Positions 36,386 through 44,725 of a DNA stretch of 64,000 nt are shown here, one piece after another. Position numbers and translations under genes: made by a program. The notes beneath the pieces are model-generated. The model worked only from the letters and a program-made list of their open reading frames with translations. It was not told the origin of the DNA and did no database searches. Origin of the DNA: Mesorhizobium sp. WSM3859 (lineage in GTDB: Bacteria; Pseudomonadota; Alphaproteobacteria; Rhizobiales; Rhizobiaceae); NCBI RefSeq assembly GCF_002295065.1, contig NZ_NSGG01000003.1:496001-560000 (forward strand), given 5' to 3'. Within the stretch, counting starts at the first letter, position 1; every line of letters starts with the position of its first letter.

Positions 36386-37468
36386 TCAGGCAAAGACATG
36401 CGCCTTGCCAGTGACGGTGAGGCGCACGATCTCGCCGACCGCTGGCGCGTCCATGCCTGTCCTGCGCAAGATAAGCGGTGTGTTGCCGATCGCGGCCGCG
36501 TCCGGCGGATCCGGGCTGTTGAGCAGCCGTACCGCCACGGTGCAGACGGCGCCCGCAAATTCGCAGTCCGTCACCTCGCCGAACAGCATATCCGGCGTGC
36601 CCGACATGCCTTCGCGCGAGGTGAGCTTCAGCAGGATCTGCTCGGGCCGCAGCATGATGCGCGCGACATCGCGCCGTTCCTTGGTGTCGACGGCGATGCG
36701 GCCGAGCGGCGACACGGCGAAGCCATCCGCGATCCTGGCGGGCACGATGATGGCGTCGCCAAGGAATTCGGCGACCATCCTGTCCCTGGGCTGGAAATAG
36801 AGCTCGCGCGGCGTGCCGACCTGCGAGAACAGGCCGTCGCGCATCACCGCCACCTGGCTGGCGAAGGACAGCGCCTCGGCCTGGTCGTGCGTGACCAGGA
36901 TGGTGGTGATGCCCGCCTCTTCCAGAAGCTCGGCGACCGCCTTGCGCATCGAAGCGCGAAGCCCGGTGTCGAGCGCCGAGAAGGGTTCGTCCAGCAGCAT
37001 GAGCCTCGGCTTCATCGCCATGGCGCGCGCGAGCGCCACGCGCTGCTGCTGGCCGCCGGAAAGCTCGTGCGGCCGGCGCTTCAGGATCGCCTTGTCCAGC
37101 CCGACGATATAGGCGAGCTCGACGATATGCTCGACCCGTTTGTCGGCATTCCGCGCGATGCCGAAACCGATATTATCGGCGATGCTGAGATGTGGGAACA
37201 GGGCGCCATCCTGGGCCACCACGCCGATGCCGCGGCGATGCGCCGGCACGGCCGCGTCGCCGTTGGCGAGCACCTTGCCATCGAGCGCGATGCGACCGCG
37301 GTCCGGCGCCTCGAAGCCGGCGATCAGCCTGAGCAAGGTGGTCTTGCCGCAGCCGGACGGGCCGACGATCGCGGTGCGGCTGCCGCTTTCGACCTGAAGG
37401 TCGACGCCGGCCAGCGCCGTCACCGGACCATAGTTCTTGGCGACATCGCTGAGTTCAAGAAAGCTCAT
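36386..37468 (-). CDS. fbpC: Ferric-iron ABC transporter ATP-binding protein FbpC
   Basis: A 360-residue ABC ATPase. Walker A is [18 protein letters not shown], the signature [15 protein letters not shown], Walker [17 protein letters not shown], switch [13 protein letters not shown]. The C-terminal extension ([19 protein letters not shown]) is a TOBE domain. The order of genes (binding protein, fused permease, ATPase) and the partner family identify it as FbpC/AfuC-type. The ATG at 37468 overlaps the fbpB stop (ATGA), which fixes the start. The gene is convergent with the GpdQ-like gene. Confidence 0.9.
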   Translation of the reverse strand: MSFLELSDVAKNYGPVTALAGVDLQVESGSRTAIVGPSGCGKTTLLRLIAGFEAPDRGRIALDGKVLANGDAAVPAHRRGIGVVAQDGALFPHLSIADNIGFGIARNADKRVEHIVELAYIVGLDKAILKRRPHELSGGQQQRVALARAMAMKPRLMLLDEPFSALDTGLRASMRKAVAELLEEAGITTILVTHDQAEALSFASQVAVMRDGLFSQVGTPRELYFQPRDRMVAEFLGDAIIVPARIADGFAVSPLGRIAVDTKERRDVARIMLRPEQILLKLTSREGMSGTPDMLFGEVTDCEFAGAVCTVAVRLLNSPDPPDAAAIGNTPLILRRTGMDAPAVGEIVRLTVTGKAHVFA

Positions 37469-39039
37469 CGTCCGGCCATCCGCTTCGACTGGACGTAGAG
37501 CCACCAGGTCATCGGCAACGACATCGCCACCATGATCAGCGCGTAAGGAGCGGCGGAGGCGTAGTCGATCTCACCGCTGTAGGACCAGAAGGCCATTGCC
37601 AGGGTGCGGGTGCCGTTGGGCGCCAGCATCTGGGTGGCGGTGAGCTCGTTGGTGATGCCGAGCGCCACCATCGCCATGCCGGCCGCCGCGCCCGGCGCCG
37701 ACAGACGGATGGTCGTCGCCCACAGCGCCTTGACCGGTGGCCGGCCGAGGCTGGAAGCGGCGCGTTCCAGCTCCACCGGGGCCTGCGCGATCGAAGCGCG
37801 CAGGCTTATCAGCGCGCGCGGCAGGAACATCAGCGCATAGCCGAACAGGATGGTGAACAGCGTCTGGTAGAGCGGCAGCGCGACGCGCACGGTGATCGTC
37901 ACCAGCGCCAGCGCAATGACCACGCCCGGCAGGGCGCCCACGATGTAGTTGCAGCCCTCGAGCAGGCGCTGCAGCCGTCCCGGCGCGCGGATCGAGATCC
38001 AGGCCATCGGCATGGCGGCAACCGTCGCAAGCACCGCGCCGACGATGGCGAGGAACAGCGTCTGGCCGAGCGCCAGGCTGATCTCGTCCCAGCGCCAGAC
38101 ATCCGCGCCTCCCGCCAGCAGCCAGCGGCCGACGGTGACGAAGGGGACACCCAGCGACAGCAACGCGACCCCCGCCGGCAACAGCAGGCAAGGCAGAGTG
38201 GCGCGGCCAAGCCGGGCGCGCTGCTGCTTGCGCGCTGCGCCGGAGCCGACGCGGGCGTAGCGCTCCTCGCCGCGGACGATCACCTCGAGGGCGAGCAGAA
38301 AGAGGCAGCAGGCCACAAGCACCGCGGCCAGCATGTTGGCGGCCGGGCCGTTGAAGGTCGACTGGAACTGGTCGACGATCGCGGTGGTGAAGGTGTCGAA
38401 ACGGATGAAGACGTAGAGGCCGTATTCGGCCAGAAGATGCAGGCCGACCAGCAGCGAGCCGCCGCAGATGGCAAGTCTCAGCTGCGGCAGCACGACGCGC
38501 GCGAAAACCCGCCACGGACCGAGGCCAAGCGCCGCCGCCGCATCCTCCAGCGCCGGGTCGAGACGGCGCAACGCGGCGGAGATCGGCAAATAGAGGAACG
38601 GGAAATAGGCGATGACGGAGACCAGCACGCCGGCCCAGAGCCCATGCAGGCCCGGGACAAAGCTGATCCAGGCATAGGAGTGCACGAAAGCAGGGATGGC
38701 GAGCGGCGCCACCGACAGCCACGACCACAACCGGTTGCCCGGCAGGTCGCTGCGTTCGGTCAGCCAGGCCAGCGCCACCGACAGCGTGATGGCGATCGGC
38801 ACGGTGATGATGACGAGGAGCACGGTGTTGATAAGCAGCTCGCCGACGCGCGGACGGAAGATCAGCGCCACCACCGTATCCCAGCCGGTCTGGATCGCGA
38901 TCCAGACGATGAAGGCGAGAGGCAGCAGCGCGATGAGCGAGATGAGAGCCGCGGCGAGCGTGATCCACGACATGGCCCGGCGCTTCTTCATCCCGGCCGC
39001 CGGCAGCGCGGAAGGCGTGAGGTGGATCGCGGACGCCAT
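37465..39039 (-). CDS. fbpB: Ferric-iron ABC transporter permease FbpB
   Basis: A 524-residue permease of the fused type, with about 12 membrane segments and two EAA-type loops ([21 protein letters not shown] and [21 protein letters not shown]). It is typical of FbpB/AfuB/SfuB, which carry two permease domains in one chain. I use the ATG at 39039 ([13 protein letters not shown]); a TTG at 39093 with 18 more residues is possible. It overlaps fbpC by four bases. Confidence 0.9.
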   Translation of the reverse strand: MASAIHLTPSALPAAGMKKRRAMSWITLAAALISLIALLPLAFIVWIAIQTGWDTVVALIFRPRVGELLINTVLLVIITVPIAITLSVALAWLTERSDLPGNRLWSWLSVAPLAIPAFVHSYAWISFVPGLHGLWAGVLVSVIAYFPFLYLPISAALRRLDPALEDAAAALGLGPWRVFARVVLPQLRLAICGGSLLVGLHLLAEYGLYVFIRFDTFTTAIVDQFQSTFNGPAANMLAAVLVACCLFLLALEVIVRGEERYARVGSGAARKQQRARLGRATLPCLLLPAGVALLSLGVPFVTVGRWLLAGGADVWRWDEISLALGQTLFLAIVGAVLATVAAMPMAWISIRAPGRLQRLLEGCNYIVGALPGVVIALALVTITVRVALPLYQTLFTILFGYALMFLPRALISLRASIAQAPVELERAASSLGRPPVKALWATTIRLSAPGAAAGMAMVALGITNELTATQMLAPNGTRTLAMAFWSYSGEIDYASAAPYALIMVAMSLPMTWWLYVQSKRMAGR

Positions 39040-39125
39040 CAGTCGGAATAGGCCGCCTGGAAGCGACGTGATGAGCCGCGGACGCGGCCGCAAACGCAGA
39101 TGATCGTCATCGACGAGGCCATCTC

Positions 39126-39167
39126 CAAAACAAAAGCGCTCCCACGGAAGCGAGTTCCCGCGGGAGC
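39126..39167 (-). terminator. Terminator-like hairpin between fbpA and fbpB
   Basis: On the minus strand GCTCCCGCGG pairs with CCGTGGGAGC (one G-T), then GCTTTTGTTTTGG follows. It lies after fbpA and before fbpB, so it should attenuate the downstream genes and favour the binding protein. Confidence 0.75.
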
Positions 39168-39199
39168 ATGGTCGTTCGCCCTTTTAGGACGAACGCTAA

Positions 39200-40207
39200 C
39201 TAAAGCAAGCCGGCTTGCGTCATCAGTTCGATGACCTTCTTGGAATTCAGCGTTGCCGGATCGATTTTCGGTGCCTGCAGATCGGCCAGCGGCACCAGCT
39301 TCGGGTTGGACTGGGCATCCTTGCCGACCGCGTATTCATAGGACGTGCCGGTCTTCAAAACCTCCTGGCCGCCCTTGCCGGTCACCCACTTCAGGAAGGC
39401 CTGGGCTTTCTTCGGATGTTTACTGGAGGCCAGTACGCCGCCGCCGGAGATCGACACGAACGCGCCCGGATCCTGGTTCTTGAAATAGTGCTGTCCGATA
39501 TTCTTGCTGTTCTCGCCGGTCTTGGCCTGATCGCCGAAATAGTAATAGTGGTAGATCACGCCGCCTTCGATCTCGCCGGCGTTCACCGCCTTCATCACGG
39601 TGCTGTTGCCCTTGTAGGCGGTGAAATTCTCCTTCATCGCCTTCAGCCAGTCGGTGGTCGCGGCCTCGCCCTTAAGCTGGAGCAGGGCGCTGACGATGGC
39701 CTGGAAGTCGGCCCCTGAGGGCGAGGCGGCCCAGCGGCCTTTCCAGCTCGGATCGGCGAGATCCAGCAGCGACTTGGGCAGCTTGTCTTCCTTGAGCTTG
39801 TCCTTGTTGTAGACAAAGACGGTGCTGCGGGCGGCGACGCCCACCCATTTGCCGGTCGAGGGCTGATATTCCTGCGGCACCTGGGACAGCGTGTCGGCAT
39901 CGACCGGCGCGAACAGGCCCGCCGCCTCGACCAGCGCCATGGCCGGCGAGTTCTCGGTCAGGAAGACGTCGGCCGATGAGGCCGCGCCTTCGGCGACGAT
40001 CTGGTTGGAGAAGTCGCTGTCGCCGCCGTTGCGCAGTGTGACCTTGATGCCGGTCTCCTTGGTGAAGCCTTTCGCCCATTCCTTGGCGAGGCTCTCATGC
40101 TGGGCATTGTAGACGACGATGCCTTGATCCTCGGCCATGGCCGGCACGGCGACCAGGCTGGCTGTCAACGCAACAGCGCCGGCAAGGGTGGAAAGAGCAT
40201 ATTTCAT
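39200..40207 (-). CDS. fbpA: Ferric-iron ABC transporter substrate-binding protein FbpA
   Basis: The 335-residue precursor has a signal peptide (MKYALSTLAGAVALTASLVAVPAMA, cleaved before EDQGIVVYNAQHESL) and a family of iron-binding protein features: GIVVYNAQHESLAKEWAKGF, YHYYYFGDQAKTGEN with the tyrosine pair (YYYF) expected to bind Fe(III), and FVSISGGGVLASSKHPKKAQAFLKWV. It would bind ferric iron in the periplasm for FbpBC. The ATG at 40207 follows signal-peptide logic; the frame is open to 40345. An iron box lies about 60 bases upstream. Confidence 0.9.
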   Translation of the reverse strand: MKYALSTLAGAVALTASLVAVPAMAEDQGIVVYNAQHESLAKEWAKGFTKETGIKVTLRNGGDSDFSNQIVAEGAASSADVFLTENSPAMALVEAAGLFAPVDADTLSQVPQEYQPSTGKWVGVAARSTVFVYNKDKLKEDKLPKSLLDLADPSWKGRWAASPSGADFQAIVSALLQLKGEAATTDWLKAMKENFTAYKGNSTVMKAVNAGEIEGGVIYHYYYFGDQAKTGENSKNIGQHYFKNQDPGAFVSISGGGVLASSKHPKKAQAFLKWVTGKGGQEVLKTGTSYEYAVGKDAQSNPKLVPLADLQAPKIDPATLNSKKVIELMTQAGLL

Positions 40208-40265
40208 GGCATGGTCCTTGATCTTGGTGATCCGCCCCGGGAAGGCGACTGCACCTATCAATACC

Positions 40266-40280
40266 TGATAGCGATAGTCA
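40266..40280. promoter_or_regulatory. Iron-responsive operator (RirA-type, TGA-N9-TCA)
   Basis: TGA-N9-TCA occurs at 40266-40280 with an internally symmetric spacer (TAGCGATAG). This is the iron-responsive operator pattern bound by RirA in rhizobia. It lies 58 bases upstream of the fbpA start, so iron should repress the transporter. The match to the pattern is exact; the regulator is not in this window. Confidence 0.65.
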
Positions 40281-40484
40281 ACATTGTGAAGGTGGCTCAT
40301 TCCGTCGCGGGGCGTTAAAGCCGGCGCCACGCGGGACAATTCCATGTGATTGGGGTGTTACAGAATCCTGCGGGGCGCCTGGCGGTCTCGGATGGCCATT
40401 CGTTGTTTCAAGCCGAACAATCTCTGGTCGCACGGGGGCCCAAATTATCGGGTCCGGTGCGACGGGGTTGCCAGGCGAATGCGG

Positions 40485-40565
40485 TCAGAGCCGTTCGGCT
40501 CGTACCTTCAGGATATGGTACAGCAGCTCTCGAATGCGCCGCCAGATCGTCAATGGCCTGGGCAT
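40485..40565 (-). CDS. Possible small protein after the HupE-like gene (26 residues)
   Basis: A short frame reads MPRPLTIWRRIRELLYHIL and ends VRAERL. GGGAGGCGGAG sits just before the ATG, a strong Shine-Dalgarno. The peptide is basic and amphipathic. It follows the HupE-like gene by 39 bases on the same strand and could be the last gene of the guanidine operon. No family is recognised and the coding status is not proven. Confidence 0.3.
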   Translation of the reverse strand: MPRPLTIWRRIRELLYHILKVRAERL

Positions 40566-40604
40566 GGCTCCGCCTCCCGTTCGCGCGATCCTTGAGCCGC
40601 CCGT

Positions 40605-41198
40605 TCAGAAGAGCTGCGCGGCCAGCGCCACTCCGACCAGCGAGGTGCCGATCCCTGCCGCGCGGAAAGCTGCCGGCCGGCTCCGCGACGTCAGGGCGGC
40701 CAGCACTCCGGTCGCGTGCAAAGCCGAGGTGCTGGCCAGGAAGCCGATCGCATAGGCCATGCCACCGACCGTCTCCGGAACCTCAAGACCATGGGCGTTG
40801 CCGTGGAAGAGGCCGAAGAGCGCTGTCAGCGTTGCAGCAAGGGTAAGCGGAAACGGCTTGGCGAGCGCAACCATGGTGCCGAAAATTACCAGCGACAGCG
40901 CGATCCCGGACTCCAGCGATGGCAAGCCGATACCAGCGATCCCAAGCGTGGCCCCCGCGACCATCGCCGCTACGAAACACGCCGGCACGAGGATGCCGGC
41001 CCTGCCGCCAGTTCGTGCCGCAATGATGCCGACCGACAGCATCGCAAGCAGATGGTCGATGCCGGCCAGCGGGTGTTGAAGGCCGCTCAGAAGGCCGTGG
41101 ACGTGAAAGCCCCCGCTGTGAGCGAAGGCCAGTGAGGGTGTGAGAGCCGCCGCGGCCGCCGGAGCAAGCCTGGTGAGGATCGAAAGCATTCTGTTCAT
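40605..41198 (-). CDS. HupE/UreJ-family nickel (or cobalt) permease
   Basis: A 197-residue membrane protein with a signal-like N-terminus (MNRMLSILTRLAPAAAAALTPSLAFAHSGGF) and about six further membrane segments. The family motifs HSGGFHVHG, HPLAGIDHLLAMLSVG and LFGLFHGNAHGLE supply the histidines for metal uptake. HupE and UreJ bring nickel to hydrogenase and urease. Here it is cotranscribed with an agmatinase-family gene, which implies that enzyme uses nickel. I use the ATG at 41198. A GTG at 41249 would overlap the stop of the preceding gene (GTGA). Confidence 0.88.
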   Translation of the reverse strand: MNRMLSILTRLAPAAAAALTPSLAFAHSGGFHVHGLLSGLQHPLAGIDHLLAMLSVGIIAARTGGRAGILVPACFVAAMVAGATLGIAGIGLPSLESGIALSLVIFGTMVALAKPFPLTLAATLTALFGLFHGNAHGLEVPETVGGMAYAIGFLASTSALHATGVLAALTSRSRPAAFRAAGIGTSLVGVALAAQLF

Positions 41199-41245
41199 GG
41201 GTCTGAACCTGTCTGAGAGGGGAGGATCCGGGTCAAAACCGGCGT

Positions 41246-41782
41246 TCACTGTCCGGGCATAGCGATTTCGGCCGCCGCGGACCTGTCGATCAGAAGCCTT
41301 GCCTCGCTAAAATCGAGAGGCCGCTGGCCATTGCCGTCATGGTAGACGAATGCCAGGCGGCGCCGGTGTGACGTCAGCTTCGCGGGCAGCGGGTTGTAGG
41401 TCACGCCGGCGCCGCCGATCAGCGGCATCACGGCGCCGACGTCGACGATATCCTGCGTCTCGACCCGCAGCAGGTGCAGCCGCCTGCCGTCGGTGGTTTC
41501 GCCGAGGAACGGAATACCGGCGAGCCGTAGGAAACTGGATGGATCGGGTGCCCGCGCGAACCCGTCGAGAAAGGCTGTCTCAACGAGATCGAGATCGGTC
41601 GCGCGCGGGTCGGCCGGCTCGGGCGCATGCTCGCGCGGCAAATGCGGCGTCTGCCACTGCAACGGTTTGCCGGCCGGCCCGTTGTGGCCGACGGCGTGCG
41701 GATGGTGATGGTAGCCGGTCGGGCCGTGATGGTGGTGGCCGTCGCCATGATCGTGACTGTGGTGATGATGATCATCGTGCAT
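41246..41782 (-). CDS. Histidine-rich protein of unknown function in the guanidine operon
   Basis: A 178-residue protein with 16 histidines in the first 33 residues (MHDDHHHHSHDHGDGHHHHG and on), then a proline-rich linker. A folded part follows from about residue 55: DLDLVETAFLDGFARAPDPS, FLRLAGIPFLGETTDGRRLHLLRVETQD, GGAGVTYNPLPAKLTSHRRRLAFVYHD. I do not recognise the folded domain. The His-rich tail suggests nickel storage or delivery, as in HypB and UreE tails, but this is not a GTPase (no P-loop). It starts two bases after the stop of the agmatinase-family gene. The upstream frame to 42526 is a shadow of that gene. Confidence 0.85.
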   Translation of the reverse strand: MHDDHHHHSHDHGDGHHHHGPTGYHHHPHAVGHNGPAGKPLQWQTPHLPREHAPEPADPRATDLDLVETAFLDGFARAPDPSSFLRLAGIPFLGETTDGRRLHLLRVETQDIVDVGAVMPLIGGAGVTYNPLPAKLTSHRRRLAFVYHDGNGQRPLDFSEARLLIDRSAAAEIAMPGQ

Positions 41783-41784
41783 GG

Positions 41785-42993
41785 TCAAAAGCTCGTCGGC
41801 TTGTCGATGATGGATTTGTGCTTGCCCAGCGTGCCGTGGGCGACCATCGAGCCGAGCGCCTCGACGACGACCCGCACACCGAACAGCGCGGTGATGTCTG
41901 AGGTGTCGTATGGCGGCGAAACCTCGACCACTTCCAGCCCGCAAATGCCGGGCGCCGAGACCAGCCCGAGCAGCTTCAGCGCCTCGCGCGGCAGGAAGCC
42001 GCCGGGCTCGGGCCAGCCAGTGCCTGGCACGAAACCACAGTCGACGCTGTCGACGTCGAAGGAAATGTAGACGGCGTCTGCGTCCTTCCAAGCCAGTTCG
42101 AGCGCAACCTCCGCCGTCTTCTCCAGCCCCATCTGCTCGATGTCCGAAATCGTCAGCACGTTGGTGCCGCGCTTCCTGGCCTCGGCCACGCCATAGCGGG
42201 GCACCTGCCAGCCGCCGATGCCAAGCTGCACCAGATTGGTGGCCGAGACGTTCGGCAGGTTGGTCGCCCAATACCAGGGCGTAGTGTGCATGCGTTCGTC
42301 GAGATCCTTTTCCTGGATATCGATATGGCGGTCGAAATGGATGATGCCGATACGTTTCGAGGTGACGTCGGCGATGCCGCGCACGCAAGGAAACCCGATC
42401 GAATGATCGCCGCCCAGCATGATCGGCAGCGCGCCCGAGGAGGCGACATGGCTGACGCCCTTGGTGATCTGGTCGAAGCTTTTTTCGAGATTGGCCGGAA
42501 TGGTGAAGACGTCGCCGGCGTCGCACAGCGTCATCTGCTCGCGCAGGTCGACGCCCAGCTCGTAGTTGTAAGGCGTGTAGAGCGCCGAGATGCGACGGAT
42601 GCCCTGCGGCCCGAAACGGGTTCCCGGACGGTAGGTGGTGCCGCTGTCGAAGGGAATGCCCATGACGGCAGCGTCATATCGGCCGACATCGCGGACATTC
42701 TCGACATAGGGCGCCTTGAGGAAGGTGTTGATGCCGGCGAAATGCGGCAGCTCGCCGCGCGCGAAGGTCGGGATTGACTTGTCGGTGATCGAATCCGACC
42801 CCGGCAGACCCATGTCCAAAGCCCATTTCTGTTCCTTGCGCCAGCCGTCCTCGGGCAGCTTTCCTTCCGCCTCGATCGACTTCCAGCCCTGCATGTCGCG
42901 GATCTCGAAGTTGGGATGATGCAGGTGCTGGCGCGGCTGGCGATCAAACAGCCCGGCCCGGCGGTGCCGGCGCGCTGGAATGTCTCTATGCAT
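41785..42993 (-). CDS. Agmatinase-family enzyme, probable Ni-dependent guanidine hydrolase
   Basis: The 402-residue protein has the ureohydrolase fold with two-metal ligands GGDHS (His197), HFDRHIDIQ (Asp221, His223, Asp225) and SFDVDSVD (Asp313, Asp315). The first metal motif reads HFDRHIDIQEKDLDERMHTT, not the HFDAHTD of agmatinases and arginases. That DRH form and the long N-terminal extension are, to my knowledge, features of the guanidine hydrolase GdmH group (Synechocystis Sll1077), which uses nickel and yields urea and ammonia. Operon context agrees: guanidine-I riboswitch, ABC importer and a nickel permease. The ATG at 42993 has GGAGG upstream. Agmatine as substrate cannot be excluded by sequence alone. 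Confidence 0.85.
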   Translation of the reverse strand: MHRDIPARRHRRAGLFDRQPRQHLHHPNFEIRDMQGWKSIEAEGKLPEDGWRKEQKWALDMGLPGSDSITDKSIPTFARGELPHFAGINTFLKAPYVENVRDVGRYDAAVMGIPFDSGTTYRPGTRFGPQGIRRISALYTPYNYELGVDLREQMTLCDAGDVFTIPANLEKSFDQITKGVSHVASSGALPIMLGGDHSIGFPCVRGIADVTSKRIGIIHFDRHIDIQEKDLDERMHTTPWYWATNLPNVSATNLVQLGIGGWQVPRYGVAEARKRGTNVLTISDIEQMGLEKTAEVALELAWKDADAVYISFDVDSVDCGFVPGTGWPEPGGFLPREALKLLGLVSAPGICGLEVVEVSPPYDTSDITALFGVRVVVEALGSMVAHGTLGKHKSIIDKPTSF

Positions 42994-43005
42994 GAAAAAC
43001 CTCCG

Positions 43006-43815
43006 TTACGACGCCGTCGTCGCGATTGCGCTGTCCAGTCGGGTCGTCCCGACCATCGCGGCCACTTCGGCCACGTCTCGTGCGGAAGCCCGGCTCTTGC
43101 GGTCGAGCTTCAGATCGTAGGTGATCGTCGCGCCGTAGGCGGACGGGAACTCGGGATCGTGGCGCACCTTGTCGAAGACAAGCACGCGGGTACCAAGCTT
43201 GAAGGCCTCGCCGATGTCGTGGGTGACCATGACCACGGTCATGCCGTGCTCGTTCCACAGCTCGGTGAGCAATTCGTGCATCTCGACGCGAATGCCCGGG
43301 TCGAGCGCCCCGAACGGCTCATCGAGAAGCAGGATCTGCGGCCGGCCGAGCAGGGTCTGGGCGATCGCCAGCCGCTGCTGCATGCCGCCGGAGAGCGATG
43401 CCGGATAGAGGTCGCGCGCATGACCGAGGCCGACGCGCTCCAGCATGGTTTCGGCCTCCTGCCGCGCGCTTCTGCGCCTGGCGCCAAAGACGCGGCCGAA
43501 AGGTCCGCCGGAACGGAAGTCCTCGACCAGCAGCAGATTCTGCAGCGCGGTCAGATGCGGAAACACCGAGTAGCGCTGGAAGACGATGCCGCGCTGCGGC
43601 GTCGGTTCCGGCACGATCGGCCGGTCTCCGATGACGACCACGCCGCCGCTCTGCCGCTCCTGGCCGAGCAGGATGCGCAGGAAGGTCGATTTTCCGCAGC
43701 CGCTGGCGCCGACCAGCGACAGGAATTCGCCGGGCTCGGCGGTGATGCTCACGCGCTCCAGCACGCGTGCGTCGCCGTAGCTCTTTTCCAGGCCGCGGAC
43801 GACGATACGGCTCAT
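43006..43815 (-). CDS. ABC transporter ATP-binding protein (nitrate/taurine type), guanidine operon
   Basis: A 269-residue ABC ATPase of the SsuB/TauB/NrtD group. Walker A is VGASGCGKSTFLRILLG, the signature LSGGMQQRLAIAQTLL, Walker B ILLLDEPFGALDPGIR, switch VVMVTHDIGEAFK. A C-terminal segment of about 45 residues (HDPEFPSAYGATITYDLKL) is longer than in SsuB, as in the urea-carboxylase-region transporters. The ATG overlaps the permease stop (ATGA), and the hydrolase gene follows after 12 bases, so it is in the same operon. Confidence 0.9.
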   Translation of the reverse strand: MSRIVVRGLEKSYGDARVLERVSITAEPGEFLSLVGASGCGKSTFLRILLGQERQSGGVVVIGDRPIVPEPTPQRGIVFQRYSVFPHLTALQNLLLVEDFRSGGPFGRVFGARRRSARQEAETMLERVGLGHARDLYPASLSGGMQQRLAIAQTLLGRPQILLLDEPFGALDPGIRVEMHELLTELWNEHGMTVVMVTHDIGEAFKLGTRVLVFDKVRHDPEFPSAYGATITYDLKLDRKSRASARDVAEVAAMVGTTRLDSAIATTAS

Positions 43816-44714
43816 TTGTCCGACTCCGGATGAGCCCAGGGGGAAACCGTATGCGAGAGCCGCGCGAGCAGCCAGTCGGTGGCGACGGCGAGCAGCGTTA
43901 TCCAGACGACGTAGGGCAGGATGACGTCCATCGACAGGTAGCGCCGGACGAGGAAGATGCGGTAGCCCAGCCCCTCGGTCGAGGCGATGGCCTCCGCCGC
44001 GATCAGAAACAGCCAGGCCGGTCCGAGCGCCAGCCGCACGCAGGTGATGAGGCGCGGCATGATTTGCGGCAGCACCAGCCTCAGAACCATGGTCCAGCTA
44101 TTGCCGCCGAGCGTCTGTGCCTTGGCGATGAGCTCGGGCGGCAGTTCCATGACCCGGTTGGCGATGTCGCGCACCATGACAGGCGCCACGCCAATGGCGA
44201 TCAAGGTGATCTTGGCCGTTTCGCCGAGGCCGAGCGCGATGAACAGGATCGGCAACAGGGCCAAGGGCGGGATGACGCAGACAACGGTGACGAAGGGCAG
44301 GAGAAACGCCCTGACGCGCGGGATGAAGCCGATGGCGATGCCAAGCAAGAGCGCCATGAGCGTCGCCAAGCCGACACCCGCGAACAACCTGACCAGGCTG
44401 GCATAAGTGTCGGCCCACAGGATCAGGTCGCCGGATCGCTTGTCCGGCACGGTCGCCAGATCGAAGAACGCCGACCACATCTGTGCCGGGGCGGGCAGCA
44501 GCTTGTCATTGGCGTTGACGGCCAGCCGTTGCGCCGAAGCGGACAGATAGGCCACGGCAACCGCCGCGAAGGGCATTGTGCCAAGCAACACCGCTCCGCC
44601 ACGCGAGACCGTGGCGTTGATCAGGCGAAGCCGTGTCTTCGCAACGCTGGGGGGCGGGCTGGCGGTGTTCGCGCCCGCCCCGGCTTGCACGGCACCGGTT
44701 CCTGTGGCCAGCAT
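43812..44714 (-). CDS. ABC transporter permease (nitrate/taurine type), guanidine operon
   Basis: A 300-residue permease with about six or seven membrane segments. It has YASLVRLFAGVGLATLMALLLGIAIGF, the LLPILFIALGLGETAKITLIAIGV segment and the coupling loop ELPPELIAKAQTLGGNSWTMVLRLVLPQIMPRL. It belongs to the SsuC/TauC group. The frame runs upstream to 46103 only by chance. I start at the ATG at 44714, 11 bases after the stop of the binding-protein gene. The preceding proline-rich cytoplasmic tail is short. Confidence 0.9.
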   Translation of the reverse strand: MLATGTGAVQAGAGANTASPPPSVAKTRLRLINATVSRGGAVLLGTMPFAAVAVAYLSASAQRLAVNANDKLLPAPAQMWSAFFDLATVPDKRSGDLILWADTYASLVRLFAGVGLATLMALLLGIAIGFIPRVRAFLLPFVTVVCVIPPLALLPILFIALGLGETAKITLIAIGVAPVMVRDIANRVMELPPELIAKAQTLGGNSWTMVLRLVLPQIMPRLITCVRLALGPAWLFLIAAEAIASTEGLGYRIFLVRRYLSMDVILPYVVWITLLAVATDWLLARLSHTVSPWAHPESDK

Positions 44715-44725
44715 GACGATGGGTC

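Larger units (their letters stand above)
40208..40604. other. Intergenic region fbpA/HupE: promoter region and small frame
   Basis: About 400 bases without a recognised large gene. It holds the iron box at 40266-40280 near the fbpA promoter and a 26-codon frame at 40485-40565 with a good Shine-Dalgarno. The plus-strand frames here (for example 40346-40846) have no recognisable protein features. Between about 40290 and 40480 I see nothing else. Confidence 0.6.

Noticed and set aside
40346..40846. Plus-strand frames before the HupE-like gene
   Set aside because: Arg/Pro/Ala-rich translation typical of shadow frames; partly antisense to the HupE-like gene.
41783..42526. An N-terminal extension of the His-rich protein
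   Set aside because: It overlaps the agmatinase-family gene on the same strand in a different frame; the hydrolase frame has conserved metal ligands.
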